Notes under the pieces: model-generated
Seen by the model: the letters and a program-made list of their open reading frames with translations, nothing else
What the model was told of the DNA's origin: nothing
The model's database searches: none
Made by a program: the position numbers and the translations under genes
DNA from: an uncultured Bacteroidota bacterium
Lineage (GTDB): Bacteria; Bacteroidota; Bacteroidia; UKL13-3
NCBI GenBank assembly: GCA_903883965.1
Contig: CAISCU010000010.1
Location: 20,823 to 84,822, forward strand
DNA length: 64,000 nt
Reading direction: 5' to 3'
Part shown: positions 1 to 13,676 of the stretch, piece after piece
Layout of the letters: every line of letters starts with the position of its first letter
How positions within the stretch are numbered: the first letter of the stretch is position 1

Positions 1-1774
1 CCAGTTTTTCGGTGCCAAAGCCTTTTAAATTTAAAAAACTTGAGTGGCATGCATGGCAATTAGAAGGGTATTGAATTTGATAGCCACAATAATGACAACT
101 CAAAGATTGGTTGTATTTGTGATAAGTGAGACTGATATCGCAATTGATACACTTTGGAATCCATTTACAGGTTTCACATTCTAAAATAGGGGCATAACCC
201 CTGCGGTTTTGAAACAAAATGATTTGCTCTTGGTTATTGAGAGCCGTTTGAATGGCATTCACCAAAGTGCTTGAGAAATAATTGCCAACAATTGTTTTAG
301 TTCTGTTTTCTTCTGCAAGGTTTGCCAATACCATTTCGGGTTGAGGAATTTCTCCAAACCTTTGATGCATTTCTACCAATCCGTATTTGCCATTGAGTGC
401 ATTGGTATAACTTTCTATAGATGGAGTTGCAGAACCTAACAATACTTTTGCACCCATCATTTTGGCTAACATAATGGCCGATTCTCTTGCATGGTACCTG
501 GGTGCAGGATCTTGTTGTTTGTAGGAGCTTTCGTGCTCTTCGTCAACAATGACCAAGCCCAATGCATGAAAGGGCAAAAACAAAGCAGACCTTGCACCTA
601 TAATGAGTTGAACTTCTTGTTTGTTTACTTTGTTCCAGATTTCAACCCTCTCGGCATCACTGAATTTGCTATGAAAAGCCATACAAGTGTTGCCAAAATA
701 TTTTTTGAGTCTTTGAATGATTTGAGCCGTCAAGGCAATTTCAGGCAGTAACATCAATACTTGTTTGCCTGCCTTTATTTGCGCTTCAATTAATTTCACA
801 TAAACATGTGTTTTACCACTCGAAGTAATGCCGTGTAACAATACCACATCTTTTTCTTGGTAAAAGGTTTCAATGTTATTGAATGCAGCCGTTTGAATGT
901 CGTTTAAACTGAATTCTTGAGGTGGTAATGCTTCCAATTGAATGCGGTCAATGGTTAGCTGATAAGATTCTAGGTAACCATTTTTAATCAATGTTTGAAT
1001 AGATGAATCGCTGACTCCTGTTTTTTCTAAAATGGTTTTTTTAGGAATATGAGGCATTTGTTGCTGCAATTGAAAGCAACACATCAAAACAGCCAACTGC
1101 TTTTCTTTTTTCTCTAACAAAGTAAAAACTTCCTGAAGCGCATGTTCTGAAGCTAAATGAGCTGCAAAACGCAAACAAGTGATTTTTTTTTCTTTGTATT
1201 TGTCTGCTAAGTTTTCTTTTAAAACGATGGCATTTTTACTCACCAAACTTTTTAAATAGGGTAAGGTGTTTTTTAGTTGAAGAATGGCCTCAATATCCTG
1301 AATGCGGAGTTCTTTTCTCAGATGTAAAGCCTCTATAATTAAGTATTCTCGGTCGTCTAATTCTATACTTTGTTCCTCAAAATCTTCGGCTAAACAAACA
1401 GTGGTTTCACTTTCTAATTTTAATGCTGCAGGTAAAGCCAATTGCATGACATCGCCTAAATGAGCGCAATAATAGCTCGCAATCCATTCCCAAAATTTAA
1501 GTTGATCTGTACCTAATATGGGTGCATCATCAATGAAAGATAAAATGTATTTGGCTTCATAACCAACAGGTGGCTTGTGGTGAACCAACTGTATAATTCC
1601 GGAATACACTTTTTTTGCACCAAACTGAACGGCAACGCGCATGCCTGGTTGAACTGTTTTTTCAAATTCTAGTGGAATGCGATAGGTATAGGTTCTTTGT
1701 AAATGTAAAGGCAGCACAACATCTGCAAATGTTGCCAAAGCTTCATCAGAATGGAATGCCAAGTCATCAGTCAC
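1..1774 (-). CDS. priA: Primosomal protein N' (PriA) replication-restart helicase, C-terminus cut by window edge
   Basis: PriA is a 3'-to-5' superfamily 2 DNA helicase that recognises stalled forks and reloads the replisome. Reading the minus strand gives an uninterrupted frame with the N-terminal 3'BD-like start (VLPLHLQRTYTYRIP), the Walker A HGITSSGKTHVY, the DEEH box in LVIVDEEHESSYKQ, motif III LLGSATPS, and the zinc-binding cysteines (CETCKWIPKCINCD, then CHYCG and CHAC). The final codons in the window read GFGTEKL, which in PriA precedes the last helicase motifs, so the C-terminus lies to the left. The start is probably GTG at 1774, 10 nt after the queE stop. No in-frame ATG fits, so the exact start is uncertain. 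It is the last visible member of the minus-strand run from uvrA. Confidence 0.95.
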   Translation of the reverse strand, partial: MTDDLAFHSDEALATFADVVLPLHLQRTYTYRIPLEFEKTVQPGMRVAVQFGAKKVYSGIIQLVHHKPPVGYEAKYILSFIDDAPILGTDQLKFWEWIASYYCAHLGDVMQLALPAALKLESETTVCLAEDFEEQSIELDDREYLIIEALHLRKELRIQDIEAILQLKNTLPYLKSLVSKNAIVLKENLADKYKEKKITCLRFAAHLASEHALQEVFTLLEKKEKQLAVLMCCFQLQQQMPHIPKKTILEKTGVSDSSIQTLIKNGYLESYQLTIDRIQLEALPPQEFSLNDIQTAAFNNIETFYQEKDVVLLHGITSSGKTHVYVKLIEAQIKAGKQVLMLLPEIALTAQIIQRLKKYFGNTCMAFHSKFSDAERVEIWNKVNKQEVQLIIGARSALFLPFHALGLVIVDEEHESSYKQQDPAPRYHARESAIMLAKMMGAKVLLGSATPSIESYTNALNGKYGLVEMHQRFGEIPQPEMVLANLAEENRTKTIVGNYFSSTLVNAIQTALNNQEQIILFQNRRGYAPILECETCKWIPKCINCDISLTYHKYNQSLSCHYCGYQIQYPSNCHACHSSFLNLKGFGTEKL

Positions 1775-1784
1775 CGCAATCGAA

Positions 1785-2390
1785 TTAAGGAATTTGCATG
1801 TATTTATGAGTCTGTAAACTAACTTGCCAATTGGGATGTGCTTTTACAAAATCTACAACCATAGGTAGCATTTTTTCTTGCTGGTCCCATTCTGGTTGTA
1901 AATACAATTTACAAGTTGGTTTTGCTTGTTTTGCAAACTGCTGAGCCCATTCAAAATCAGACTTGTTAAATACAATTATTTTTAATTCATCGGCAACAGC
2001 AATTACTTCTGCTAAAGCCGGTTTGAATTTTTTGGGTGACAAACAGATCCAATTCCAGAGTCCACTCAATGGTGAAGATCCAGATGTTTCTATATGGGTT
2101 CTTAATCCATTCTCATTCAAAGCCTGGCAGAGCTCATCTAATTGGTGCAAAAGTGGTTCTCCTCCAGTAATAACAACTATTTTTGCTGGAGTAAGTGAGA
2201 TGGCTTTTAACAATTCATCAATGCGCATTTGAGGGTGATTGGTGGCATCCCAACTTTCTTTGACATCACACCAAACACAACCCACATCACAACCCCCCAA
2301 TCGAATGAAATAGGCAGCCTGACCGGTAAAATTTCCTTCACCCTGTAAGGTATAGAAATGTTCCATTACTGGATATTGTTTTTGGTTCAT
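1785..2390 (-). CDS. queE: 7-carboxy-7-deazaguanine synthase (QueE), radical SAM
   Basis: QueE converts 6-carboxy-tetrahydropterin to 7-carboxy-7-deazaguanine, the ring-contraction step of queuosine precursor synthesis. The 201-residue protein has the family opening VMEHFYTLQGEGNFTGQ and the radical-SAM cluster motif CDVGCVWCD (C-x3-C-x2-C), followed by the glycine-rich VITGGEPLLH that contacts SAM. The length fits the short Bacteroidota form. The start overlaps the end of the upstream small gene by 4 nt (2387-2390), which suggests translational coupling. No other queuosine genes (queC, queD, queF) are in the window. Confidence 0.95.
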   Translation of the reverse strand: MNQKQYPVMEHFYTLQGEGNFTGQAAYFIRLGGCDVGCVWCDVKESWDATNHPQMRIDELLKAISLTPAKIVVITGGEPLLHQLDELCQALNENGLRTHIETSGSSPLSGLWNWICLSPKKFKPALAEVIAVADELKIIVFNKSDFEWAQQFAKQAKPTCKLYLQPEWDQQEKMLPMVVDFVKAHPNWQVSLQTHKYMQIP

Positions 2391-2935
2391 TGCTTGCGTA
2401 AACTTTTTAAATAATGAACCATGTGTAAACCCAATTCAAACAAAGAATGGCTTGAACCATCAATTAAAATTTCATTGAATGTATCTGCACCTTCAAATTT
2501 TGCTCCTATTCGGTAGCTGGCATTGCTATAGGAAGACAAAGCCAACAAGGGTAAGCTGTATGCGGTATAAAGATTGATCAAAAGGTCGTATTCTTCATTG
2601 ATAAAACCACTGAGTTTTATTTTATCAGGTAGGTTAAAAAAATTGAGGTACTCTTTCCAAAAAAATTGAGAACTGATGTGAAATTTTTTTTGGTAGGGGA
2701 GGTTTTTTTCGTTCACAAAGCCCATCATCATTACCTTTTTCCCTTGGTCTCTCAGAAAAGCTGCAAAATGTGCAACTTCTTCTTCTTGTTGTTTATTGCT
2801 GGCATCGTACAAAATTGCAACCGATTGCATTCGAGCAAAATCAGGCATTACACGCATAGCAACGCGTTTGGTAAACGATTTGTTTAAAATCAATTTGCCA
2901 ATTTCGGTTTTAATATTTTCGAGCAATTGCATCAA
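2387..2935 (-). CDS. Small conserved protein of unknown function (DUF6913-like)
   Basis: This 182-residue protein has no signal peptide or membrane segment. It has a basic N-terminal helix, then an alternating pattern typical of a small alpha/beta fold (SVAILYDASN, GKKVMMMGFVNEK, YDLLINLYTAYSLPLLAL), ending near FEGADTFNEILIDG. The pattern and size match a Bacteroidota family that I recall as DUF6913; this assignment is from memory and not tested. It sits between ligA (17 nt upstream) and queE (4-nt overlap) and is almost certainly co-transcribed with them. No catalytic motif is recognisable, so no function is proposed. Confidence 0.7.
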   Translation of the reverse strand: MMQLLENIKTEIGKLILNKSFTKRVAMRVMPDFARMQSVAILYDASNKQQEEEVAHFAAFLRDQGKKVMMMGFVNEKNLPYQKKFHISSQFFWKEYLNFFNLPDKIKLSGFINEEYDLLINLYTAYSLPLLALSSYSNASYRIGAKFEGADTFNEILIDGSSHSLFELGLHMVHYLKSLRKQ

Positions 2936-2952
2936 TACGAAAATAAGTAAAT

Positions 2953-6758
<3,806 letters not shown>

Positions 6759-6763
6759 TTCTA

Positions 6764-8038
6764 TTAATACCCGAAATAAGGGTAGCAGAATCCAAATTTA
6801 ATCCAAATTTCCCAAACTTGTTGCGTCAATAACATCACAAGGGTATAGCCTATTAAAACACTATGAAATACTTTTATACCAATGCTTCCTGTTTTAAAAT
6901 CTATTTTTAATTTTTGACTATATAGTGGTACCAATAATGCAGCGCTCAGCCCAACAAAAATTGAAAAATGTTTATTGGTAAATGCATGGATATAAGCGTG
7001 CTGACTCATAACAAAACCCCAAGCCGCAGCCGATACAAAAAACACCACCGCCAATTGAAAAAGCTTGTTGTGTTGTTTGCGAACGGTTTTGTAAAAAAGC
7101 AACCACAAACAAAGTATGGTCCAACCGGGTAACAAATAAAAGCGTTCCATGCCATTGAACCATCCAAATGCTATTTCGGGGAAGTTTTTCCAGGTATATT
7201 CTTTTTCCTTGATATAGCCAATTGTTTCGGCTCCCGAAGACCTGAAACTAAATGCATGAATAAAATCTTGTAAAGCAGCATCTGCACTTCCAAAATAATG
7301 CATGTTTTGTAAAAAGTGAAGTCCCAATCCAAATACAAGCGCCAGAAAAGCCAAAATGGTTTCTTTGTTTAAAATACCTTGTTTGTAAACAATAGAAAAG
7401 CCCAATGTTGCCATTCCTAAAAAAACGGGTTGTTCAAAACTGATGTTTACTTCAATAACCATGATCAATAACATCCAAAACAAATAGGCAATCGGTTTCT
7501 GATTGCCTTCATGGTATTTGTACAACAGGTAAACATATATCCATTTGAAACATTCTCCGTACAAATGCTGGTGTAAATTATCGGCCCAATTGATATAATA
7601 ACTGCCCAGCCACAAAACACTTGATCCTATGAACGCAGCTGTTGTTTCTTGAGTCAAAGTAAAGAGCAATTTGTAAATAAAAAAGAAGAAAAAAACAGCC
7701 AATAAAATTGGAAAAATACGCAGCAACCTTTCGTCTATTGAATTAAAAATAGTGGCATATACTCCTGCCAAAATATTTGGAATAGCTGGGTAATGTGTAT
7801 AAATAAGAGCAGGTGAATTGCTTGCAGGATAGTAGTTATGCATGGGCAAAAAACTGGTTTTTAAAAAACCAGAATCTAAAAAAAACTTTGCCGAAGAAAG
7901 GGTGTTGATATCGCTAAATGCATCTCCCAATATGGCACTTCTTGCCCTGCCTTCTGTGTATACTGAAACCCGAACGGCTCTTAACACAACCAATAGCATA
8001 CAGAAAGCAAAAATAAAATAGGTGAGTTGCTTAGTCAT
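6764..8038 (-). CDS. Multi-pass membrane protein, possible GT-C-type glycosyltransferase
   Basis: This 424-residue protein has about ten hydrophobic segments (first at residues 7-25, later ILLAVFFFFFIYKLLF, MLLIMVIEVNISF, ILAFLALVFGLGLHFL and others). A first periplasmic loop carries an acidic pair and an aromatic/His-rich stretch (LGDAFSDINTLSSAKFFL, then HNYYPASNSPALIYTHYP), as in dolichyl-phosphate-mannose-type GT-C enzymes. I cannot assign a named family. Its start overlaps the GT9 gene by 8 nt, and the Wzi-like gene follows 5 nt downstream, so a role in making a surface glycan is inferred from context. Confidence 0.5.
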   Translation of the reverse strand: MTKQLTYFIFAFCMLLVVLRAVRVSVYTEGRARSAILGDAFSDINTLSSAKFFLDSGFLKTSFLPMHNYYPASNSPALIYTHYPAIPNILAGVYATIFNSIDERLLRIFPILLAVFFFFFIYKLLFTLTQETTAAFIGSSVLWLGSYYINWADNLHQHLYGECFKWIYVYLLYKYHEGNQKPIAYLFWMLLIMVIEVNISFEQPVFLGMATLGFSIVYKQGILNKETILAFLALVFGLGLHFLQNMHYFGSADAALQDFIHAFSFRSSGAETIGYIKEKEYTWKNFPEIAFGWFNGMERFYLLPGWTILCLWLLFYKTVRKQHNKLFQLAVVFFVSAAAWGFVMSQHAYIHAFTNKHFSIFVGLSAALLVPLYSQKLKIDFKTGSIGIKVFHSVLIGYTLVMLLTQQVWEIWIKFGFCYPYFGY

Positions 8039-9188
8039 GTAAAATTGAATTTAAAAATAAATCGAGTTCCTGCTTGATGAATTCAGTTGAAAAATCTTTC
8101 ATACAGGTATTGTTGCCCTTACATGGTACAATATCAGTTAGGTGAATACAAGGTGAGCAGGCTTTGTTCAAATAAACAAAATGCTGTTTGTTTTGATTGC
8201 TCTTTTTGATTCTTTGAATGGGGTTAATGGGTCCCCAAAAACTTAAAATGGGGAGTCCTAGTTTACTTGCAATGTGTAAAGGTGCACTGTCAATGGTAAT
8301 CATGGCAATGCATTCAAATTTTAACAGCGTGTAATAGGCTTTGAAACTATATTTACCTGCTATATTTTGGGTTCTTTGTTTTGCTGTTTCCGATAACAGT
8401 TGAATCAATTGCTCATTTTCATTTGCATCAGAAGGCGCTCCAGTAAGCAATACATTATAAGGGTAGTTTGCAATTAAATGTTCTATCATATGTATCAATT
8501 GCACCGATTCTAACTTGCGTAAATTGCCACCCAATTCACTGCAAGTATTGTTAATAGCAATTGCATGTTTGTGCAAAACAGATTTAGGTTCTTCTAATTG
8601 AATTTGATAGGGTATTGCTTCTGTAACGCCCATAGCCTGAACCAACGATAAATAATTATCTTGAACCGGAACAAATTGGTTGAAATAAATATTGTGTGTA
8701 TTGAGGTAATTTCTGAAGTTGACTTTGTTTAATTGAAAACCAAACCGGTTAATTGCAGTTGTCCAGGCACTAAAAAGGGTAGTGAGCACTGAATAAACCT
8801 CTAGGTCTATCACCCATAGTTTTTTTAATTTCCAAGATCTAAACAACAATTTAATTCCCGAACCAACCAGCTGAAATAGGTTACTATCATTGTGAACCCA
8901 AATGGCATCAAAAAAATGCAAAGGTTCAATACCAGCAGCAACTCCTTTGCCGCACATGAGTATGATTTTTGTATTTGGATACTTTTTTTTCAGGGCATTT
9001 AAACTATCCATTGCCATTAACACACTGCCTAGTCCGAGCATTTTAATTACTAAAATGTGTTCTGGATGTTTATTTAATTGGTGGTTTCTTTTAACTAAAA
9101 TTCCAATTCCTCTTACAATCAGCACATTCACAGAAACCAATGCTCTGCCAATTACGCCATCTATCCATTGTTTGTATTTGAGGTTCAT
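8031..9188 (-). CDS. Glycosyltransferase family 9 (heptosyltransferase-like)
   Basis: GT9 enzymes transfer ADP-heptose or related sugars to the lipopolysaccharide core at the inner membrane. The 385-residue protein shows the two-Rossmann GT-B layout: N-terminal ILVIKMLGLGSVLMAMDSL (the usual RxxxxGDxxxxxP region is atypical) and C-terminal MITIDSAPLHIASKLGLPIL followed by FWGPINP, the family's donor-binding segment (D-x-AxxHxAxxxGxP...GPTxP). A cysteine-rich tail (KACSPCIHLTDIVPCKG) is common in this family. It overlaps the membrane-protein gene by 8 nt. The acceptor is unknown. Confidence 0.85.
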   Translation of the reverse strand: MNLKYKQWIDGVIGRALVSVNVLIVRGIGILVKRNHQLNKHPEHILVIKMLGLGSVLMAMDSLNALKKKYPNTKIILMCGKGVAAGIEPLHFFDAIWVHNDSNLFQLVGSGIKLLFRSWKLKKLWVIDLEVYSVLTTLFSAWTTAINRFGFQLNKVNFRNYLNTHNIYFNQFVPVQDNYLSLVQAMGVTEAIPYQIQLEEPKSVLHKHAIAINNTCSELGGNLRKLESVQLIHMIEHLIANYPYNVLLTGAPSDANENEQLIQLLSETAKQRTQNIAGKYSFKAYYTLLKFECIAMITIDSAPLHIASKLGLPILSFWGPINPIQRIKKSNQNKQHFVYLNKACSPCIHLTDIVPCKGNNTCMKDFSTEFIKQELDLFLNSILHD

Positions 9189-9240
9189 TCATTACAATTA
9201 TAACAAATTAAAACTGAATGAATAAAAGCCTGAACACAAT

Positions 9241-9966
9241 TTAAATGGAATCGTATTTTTCTAATTGTTTCAAAAAAACTGCAAAATCTTTTGGATAAGC
9301 TGCTTGAAGTTGATAGACTTTCTCGTTCAATGTAAAATCAAGTTCATAAGCATGTAAAGCAACTCTTTTCATCATGGGTTCTTCATTTTCCCATTTGCTT
9401 TCTTTAAATTTTGCTTTGAATTGAGACAAATATGGAATTTTACCACCATACAATGTATCGGCTACCAATGGAAAATTTTGGGCTGCCAAATGGATGCGAA
9501 TTTGGTGCAACCTTCCGGTATGTGGTTTACAAGCCAATAAGCTAAAATGTCTGTACAATTGAAGGGTACTGACATTGGTTAACGAGGGCTTTCCTGTTTT
9601 CATATCAACTTTTGCAACCCCTTTGGCTGTTTGTGAAAGGGGCAGTTTAATGTCAATATTGTCTACCTGTAATTGTCCGTTTACCACGGCATGGTATGTT
9701 TTTGTAATGCCTCTTTTTTCAAACAACATGGCCATGTCTCTGTAAACTACTTCGTTTTTAGCAATGACCATTATGCCACTTGTTTCTTTGTCTAGTCGGT
9801 GGCACAGTTGTAAGTTTTCGTCGTGTTTTTTGGCTTGTCTGATAATAGAAAACACATCGCCATGTCTATCGTCTAGCGAAGAATAATGGGCTGGTTTATT
9901 GATAAACAGCAACTGTTCATCTTCATATATAATTAAATCCTTGAATGGAATGACTTTGGGTTGCAT
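9241..9966 (-). CDS. RluA-family RNA pseudouridine synthase
   Basis: The 241-residue protein converts uridine to pseudouridine in rRNA or tRNA. It has the signature CHRLDKETSGIMVIAKN with catalytic Asp59 and the later RLHQIRIHLA motif that closes the active site. It has no S4 RNA-binding domain, as in short RluA/RluC-like Bacteroidota enzymes. The target nucleotide cannot be read from sequence. It lies 2 nt after uvrA and 52 nt before the GT9 gene on the same strand. Confidence 0.93.
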   Translation of the reverse strand: MQPKVIPFKDLIIYEDEQLLFINKPAHYSSLDDRHGDVFSIIRQAKKHDENLQLCHRLDKETSGIMVIAKNEVVYRDMAMLFEKRGITKTYHAVVNGQLQVDNIDIKLPLSQTAKGVAKVDMKTGKPSLTNVSTLQLYRHFSLLACKPHTGRLHQIRIHLAAQNFPLVADTLYGGKIPYLSQFKAKFKESKWENEEPMMKRVALHAYELDFTLNEKVYQLQAAYPKDFAVFLKQLEKYDSI

Positions 9967-9968
9967 GT

Positions 9969-12809
9969 TTATTGGAGCTTTTCTTTTAAGTAATGAGCCG
10001 TATAACTTTTTTCTATTTTAATCAATTCTTCTGGTGTGCCTTCAAATATAATTTCTCCACCATTTTCACCTGCTTCTGGTCCTAAATCAATTACGTAATC
10101 GGCACATTTAATAACATCTAAATTGTGTTCTATTACCAAAATACTGTGTCCTTGAGCTATCAAAGCATCAAATGATTTCAAGAGTTTTTTGATGTCGTTG
10201 AAATGCAATCCTGTGGTAGGTTCATCAAATATAAACAGGATTTGATCAGTGTGTTTGCCTTTGCCTAAATAACTGGCCAGTTTTACCCTTTGAGATTCGC
10301 CACCGCTCAAGGTATTGCTACTTTGACCCAATTGCACATAACCCAATCCAACATCTTGTAGTGGTTTGAGTTTGTTCGCAATACTTGGTTCACTGGCAAA
10401 AAAATCTATGGCTTCATCAACGCTCAAATGCAGCACATCGCTGATATGTTTGTCTTCAAATTTAACATCTAAAATTTCTTCCTTAAATCGGGCGCCTTTG
10501 CATGACTCACAAGTTAAATGAATGTCAGCCATAAATTGCATTTCTATGGTTACTTCTCCTTCTCCCTGACAGGTTTCGCAGCGGCCTCCATCAACGTTGA
10601 AACTGAAATGCTGTGGTTTGTATGCCCTGCCTTTACTAATGGCTTGGTTTGCATACAATTCTCTAATGGCATCGTAAGCTTTGATATAAGTTATTGGGTT
10701 AGATCTGCTCGATTTTCCAATGGGGTTTTGGTCTACAAATTCAACTTGTTTGATGCTTTTTATATTGCCCTCTATGGTTTCAAACTGCCCAGTTTTTTCA
10801 TTGGCATAATTGCCCAAGTGTTTTTGAATGGCAGGATAGAGTATACCCTTTACCAAGGTGCTTTTGCCACTGCCTGAAACCCCTGTAATGACTGTTAATG
10901 TATGTAAAGGAAAACCAACTTTAATGCCTTTTAAATTGTGTTGTCTTGCTCCTTTTACGGTAATAAAATCGGTTGCTTTTCTTCTTTTAGCAGGCACTTC
11001 TATGCGTTCCATGCCAGCAAGGTATTTTCCGGTTAAACTTTCTGTTGAATGTGCCAACTGTTTTAGGGTGCCAGCAGCAACCAAATGGCCACCATGTAAT
11101 CCAGCCATTGGACCAATGTCAATGATATGGTCTGCCTGTTCCATTACATCTTGGTCGTGTTCTACCACAACAACTGTATTGCCAATATCTCTTAAGGTTT
11201 TTAATACTCCTATTAACTGTTCAGTATCTCTGCTATGTAATCCAATACTGGGTTCGTCTAAAATATAAGTAGAACCAACCAAGCTACTTCCCAATGATGT
11301 AGCTAAATTAATTCTTTGGGTTTCACCACCGCTTAAGGTATTTGATAACCTATTTAAAGATAAATAGCCCAAGCCCACTTGTTTCAAAAACTGCAATCGG
11401 TTTACAATTTCTACCAACATGCGTTTGGCAATGGCAGCTGCACTGTTTTCAAATTCGAGTGTGCTAAAATAACCATGCGCTTGGTCAATGGTTAGGAGTA
11501 AAATGGCACTCAATGACTTGTATTCGCTAGGAGAACTCACCATTTCATTGCTGCTTTTTAAGCGCACATAATTTGCATCTTTGCGCAATCTAGTTCCTTT
11601 ACAATCTGGGCAAGAGGTTTTGCCTCTGTACCTAGCTAACATTACTCTGTATTGTATTTTATAGGTTTGCCTTTCTAATTCTTTAAAAAATCCATCAATT
11701 CCTTCCCAATTGGCATCTCCTTGCCACAAAAACGTTTTTTGCGATTCGTTCAATTCATAATAAGGTTTGTGAATTGGGAACTTAACTTTACTACTTGCTT
11801 TTAAAAAATGGGTTTTCCATTCACTCATTTTTTCACCTTTCCAAGGCACAATGGCATCGTCAAAAATTGATTTTGATTTGTCGGGTATAACCAAGTCTTC
11901 GTCAATGCCTACAACACTTCCAAATCCTTCACAAGTTTTACAGGCTCCGTAGGGATTGTTAAACGAGAAAAAATTGACTGAAGGTTCTTCAAATACCAAT
12001 CCATCTAGTTCAAAACGGTTATTAAATTCTAAAAAAACAGATGCGTTTTCATCTATTTGCTGAACCAAACAATTGCCTTGTCCTTCATAAAATGCAGTTT
12101 GAATGCTATCAGCTATGCGGTTTTGCAATTCATCTAAATCACTTTTATCAATGGCAAAACGATCTACAACCAATGCCGTTAGCGGCTGCTGTTTTTTTGA
12201 CTTCTTATTGTCAAAAATTTTTAATTCTAAGATGCTTTCTATGTCTTGAATTTCGTTATCGTAAAACAGCCTGCTAAATCCATTTTGAATGTAAATCTCC
12301 AATTGTTTTTTTGCATTTTCTAAGTTTAAAACAATTGGTGCCATAACAATGACTCTATTGTTTTCGGGCATGGCAAAAATGGCATCTACCACATCTTGCA
12401 CCCGATGTCTTTTAACTATTTGCCAACTTATGGGGGAGTAGGTAGTACCAACTCTTGCAAACAAAAGCTTTAAATAATCGTAGATTTCAGTTGAAGTAGC
12501 TATGGTTGATCTGGGGTTTCGGGTGTTAACTTTTTGTTCAATGGCAATAGAAGGGGAGAGGCCATGAATAAAATCAACCTCTGGTTTGTTCATTTTGCCT
12601 AAAAATTGCCTGGCATATGCAGATAGACTTTCTACGTAACGGCGCTGTCCTTCTGCAAACAAGGTATCGAAAACCAAACTTGATTTTCCGCTTCCAGAGA
12701 CCCCCGTAACAACAGTCAATTGGTTTCTTGGAATTTGAACATCAATGTTCTTTAAATTGTGCATGCGCGCACCTTTTATGAAAATATCTTGTTGGTTTTT
12801 TGATGACAT
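9969..12809 (-). CDS. uvrA: Excinuclease ABC subunit A (UvrA)
   Basis: UvrA is the damage-recognition ATPase of nucleotide excision repair. The 946-residue protein has two ABC modules, each with a Walker A (GVSGSGKSSLVFDTLFAEGQ and GVSGSGKSTLVKGILYPA), two ABC signatures (LSGGETQRINLA, LSGGESQRVKLA) and zinc-finger cysteines (CKTCEGFG, CPDCKGTR, CETCQGEGE, CESCKGAR). Length and order are canonical. Its start is only 16 nt from the start of the divergent gene at 12826, so the two promoters must overlap or extend into the coding regions. It heads the minus-strand run to priA. Confidence 0.99.
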   Translation of the reverse strand: MSSKNQQDIFIKGARMHNLKNIDVQIPRNQLTVVTGVSGSGKSSLVFDTLFAEGQRRYVESLSAYARQFLGKMNKPEVDFIHGLSPSIAIEQKVNTRNPRSTIATSTEIYDYLKLLFARVGTTYSPISWQIVKRHRVQDVVDAIFAMPENNRVIVMAPIVLNLENAKKQLEIYIQNGFSRLFYDNEIQDIESILELKIFDNKKSKKQQPLTALVVDRFAIDKSDLDELQNRIADSIQTAFYEGQGNCLVQQIDENASVFLEFNNRFELDGLVFEEPSVNFFSFNNPYGACKTCEGFGSVVGIDEDLVIPDKSKSIFDDAIVPWKGEKMSEWKTHFLKASSKVKFPIHKPYYELNESQKTFLWQGDANWEGIDGFFKELERQTYKIQYRVMLARYRGKTSCPDCKGTRLRKDANYVRLKSSNEMVSSPSEYKSLSAILLLTIDQAHGYFSTLEFENSAAAIAKRMLVEIVNRLQFLKQVGLGYLSLNRLSNTLSGGETQRINLATSLGSSLVGSTYILDEPSIGLHSRDTEQLIGVLKTLRDIGNTVVVVEHDQDVMEQADHIIDIGPMAGLHGGHLVAAGTLKQLAHSTESLTGKYLAGMERIEVPAKRRKATDFITVKGARQHNLKGIKVGFPLHTLTVITGVSGSGKSTLVKGILYPAIQKHLGNYANEKTGQFETIEGNIKSIKQVEFVDQNPIGKSSRSNPITYIKAYDAIRELYANQAISKGRAYKPQHFSFNVDGGRCETCQGEGEVTIEMQFMADIHLTCESCKGARFKEEILDVKFEDKHISDVLHLSVDEAIDFFASEPSIANKLKPLQDVGLGYVQLGQSSNTLSGGESQRVKLASYLGKGKHTDQILFIFDEPTTGLHFNDIKKLLKSFDALIAQGHSILVIEHNLDVIKCADYVIDLGPEAGENGGEIIFEGTPEELIKIEKSYTAHYLKEKLQ

Positions 12810-12825
12810 TGTTTAAATTTCCAAA

Positions 12826-13578
12826 ATGTATATGTGCAATTGTAATACAAGTTTACAAAAATCCTTTTTGCTTATTGTTGTTTGTCTCTGCTTTCTGATA
12901 AATAAATCAGTCAAAGCCCAACAATTAAGTGTAAATGGCGGTTTGTCAGTTCCAATTTCTAATTATGGTAAAACTGATTTCCCACTGTTTGAAAATGGCT
13001 TTGCTCAAACAGGTTCATTTGCCTCTATGCAGTATGAGCAATCTTTTCGTAAAATGATGGGCGTTTTTGCTGCAGTCAATTACAATTACAATTCAGTCAA
13101 TCAAGTTGATTTTACCAAATTGGTAAAAGTTGGCAACAAAGACCTCACAAATATAACGTCAATTTCAAGTTGGTCTCAATTGAGTTTAATGGGAGGTTTG
13201 AAATTTTCAAAAGCCAATGCTGGATATGCTTTGTTCTCAAAAATTGGAATAGGTATGAGTTGGATGAATAGTCCTGGAAACAATTTAATTCTCAATGACT
13301 CTGTAATGTTAAAATGGAATGCTTCTTCTGTTGTCAAAGAAATTTTTAGTGCAGGTATTGGTTTTACCATTCCATTAAACGAAAGCATTTCATTCCAAAT
13401 GAACGGAGATGTATTGTTTGCTTTCCCTGATTTTGGGATCATTAAAATCACAGATGTAACAGGGTCATCAGCCACCAATACCAATTCTTCGTTGATTGTT
13501 CCATTCAGTACCATCCAAATTGGTACAGGACTTATTTTTAATTTAGACCCTTCCAAAAAAGTTAGTAATTTAAAATAA
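12826..13578 (+). CDS. Predicted outer-membrane beta-barrel protein
   Basis: The 250-residue protein has a signal peptide (SFLLIVVCLCFLINKSVKAQ) followed by short amphipathic beta strands (SQLSLMGGLKFSKANAGYALFSKIGIGMSW, here given as one continuous region at about residues 118-146), typical of an eight-stranded OmpA/OmpW-like barrel of the Bacteroidota 'outer membrane protein beta-barrel domain' type. The start is ATG at 12826 or the ATG two codons later. It is divergent from uvrA and 98 nt upstream of an ECF sigma factor. The ligand and role are unknown. Confidence 0.65.
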   Translation: MYMCNCNTSLQKSFLLIVVCLCFLINKSVKAQQLSVNGGLSVPISNYGKTDFPLFENGFAQTGSFASMQYEQSFRKMMGVFAAVNYNYNSVNQVDFTKLVKVGNKDLTNITSISSWSQLSLMGGLKFSKANAGYALFSKIGIGMSWMNSPGNNLILNDSVMLKWNASSVVKEIFSAGIGFTIPLNESISFQMNGDVLFAFPDFGIIKITDVTGSSATNTNSSLIVPFSTIQIGTGLIFNLDPSKKVSNLK

Positions 13579-13676
13579 AGCGTTATATTCGTTTAACATC
13601 CAACTAAAAAATACAGCAAGCTTATCGACAAAAATCTACACTAATTTTTATTGTTTAACCTTTTAAACTTACTGCC

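Noticed and set aside
10858..11268. Plus-strand frame of 136 codons opposite uvrA
   Set aside because: Antisense shadow of UvrA; peptide composition is Pro/Met/Ser-rich without a fold pattern.
12810..12825. Riboswitch or attenuator between uvrA and the outer-membrane protein gene
   Set aside because: Only 16 nt lie between the two start codons; nothing can fold there.
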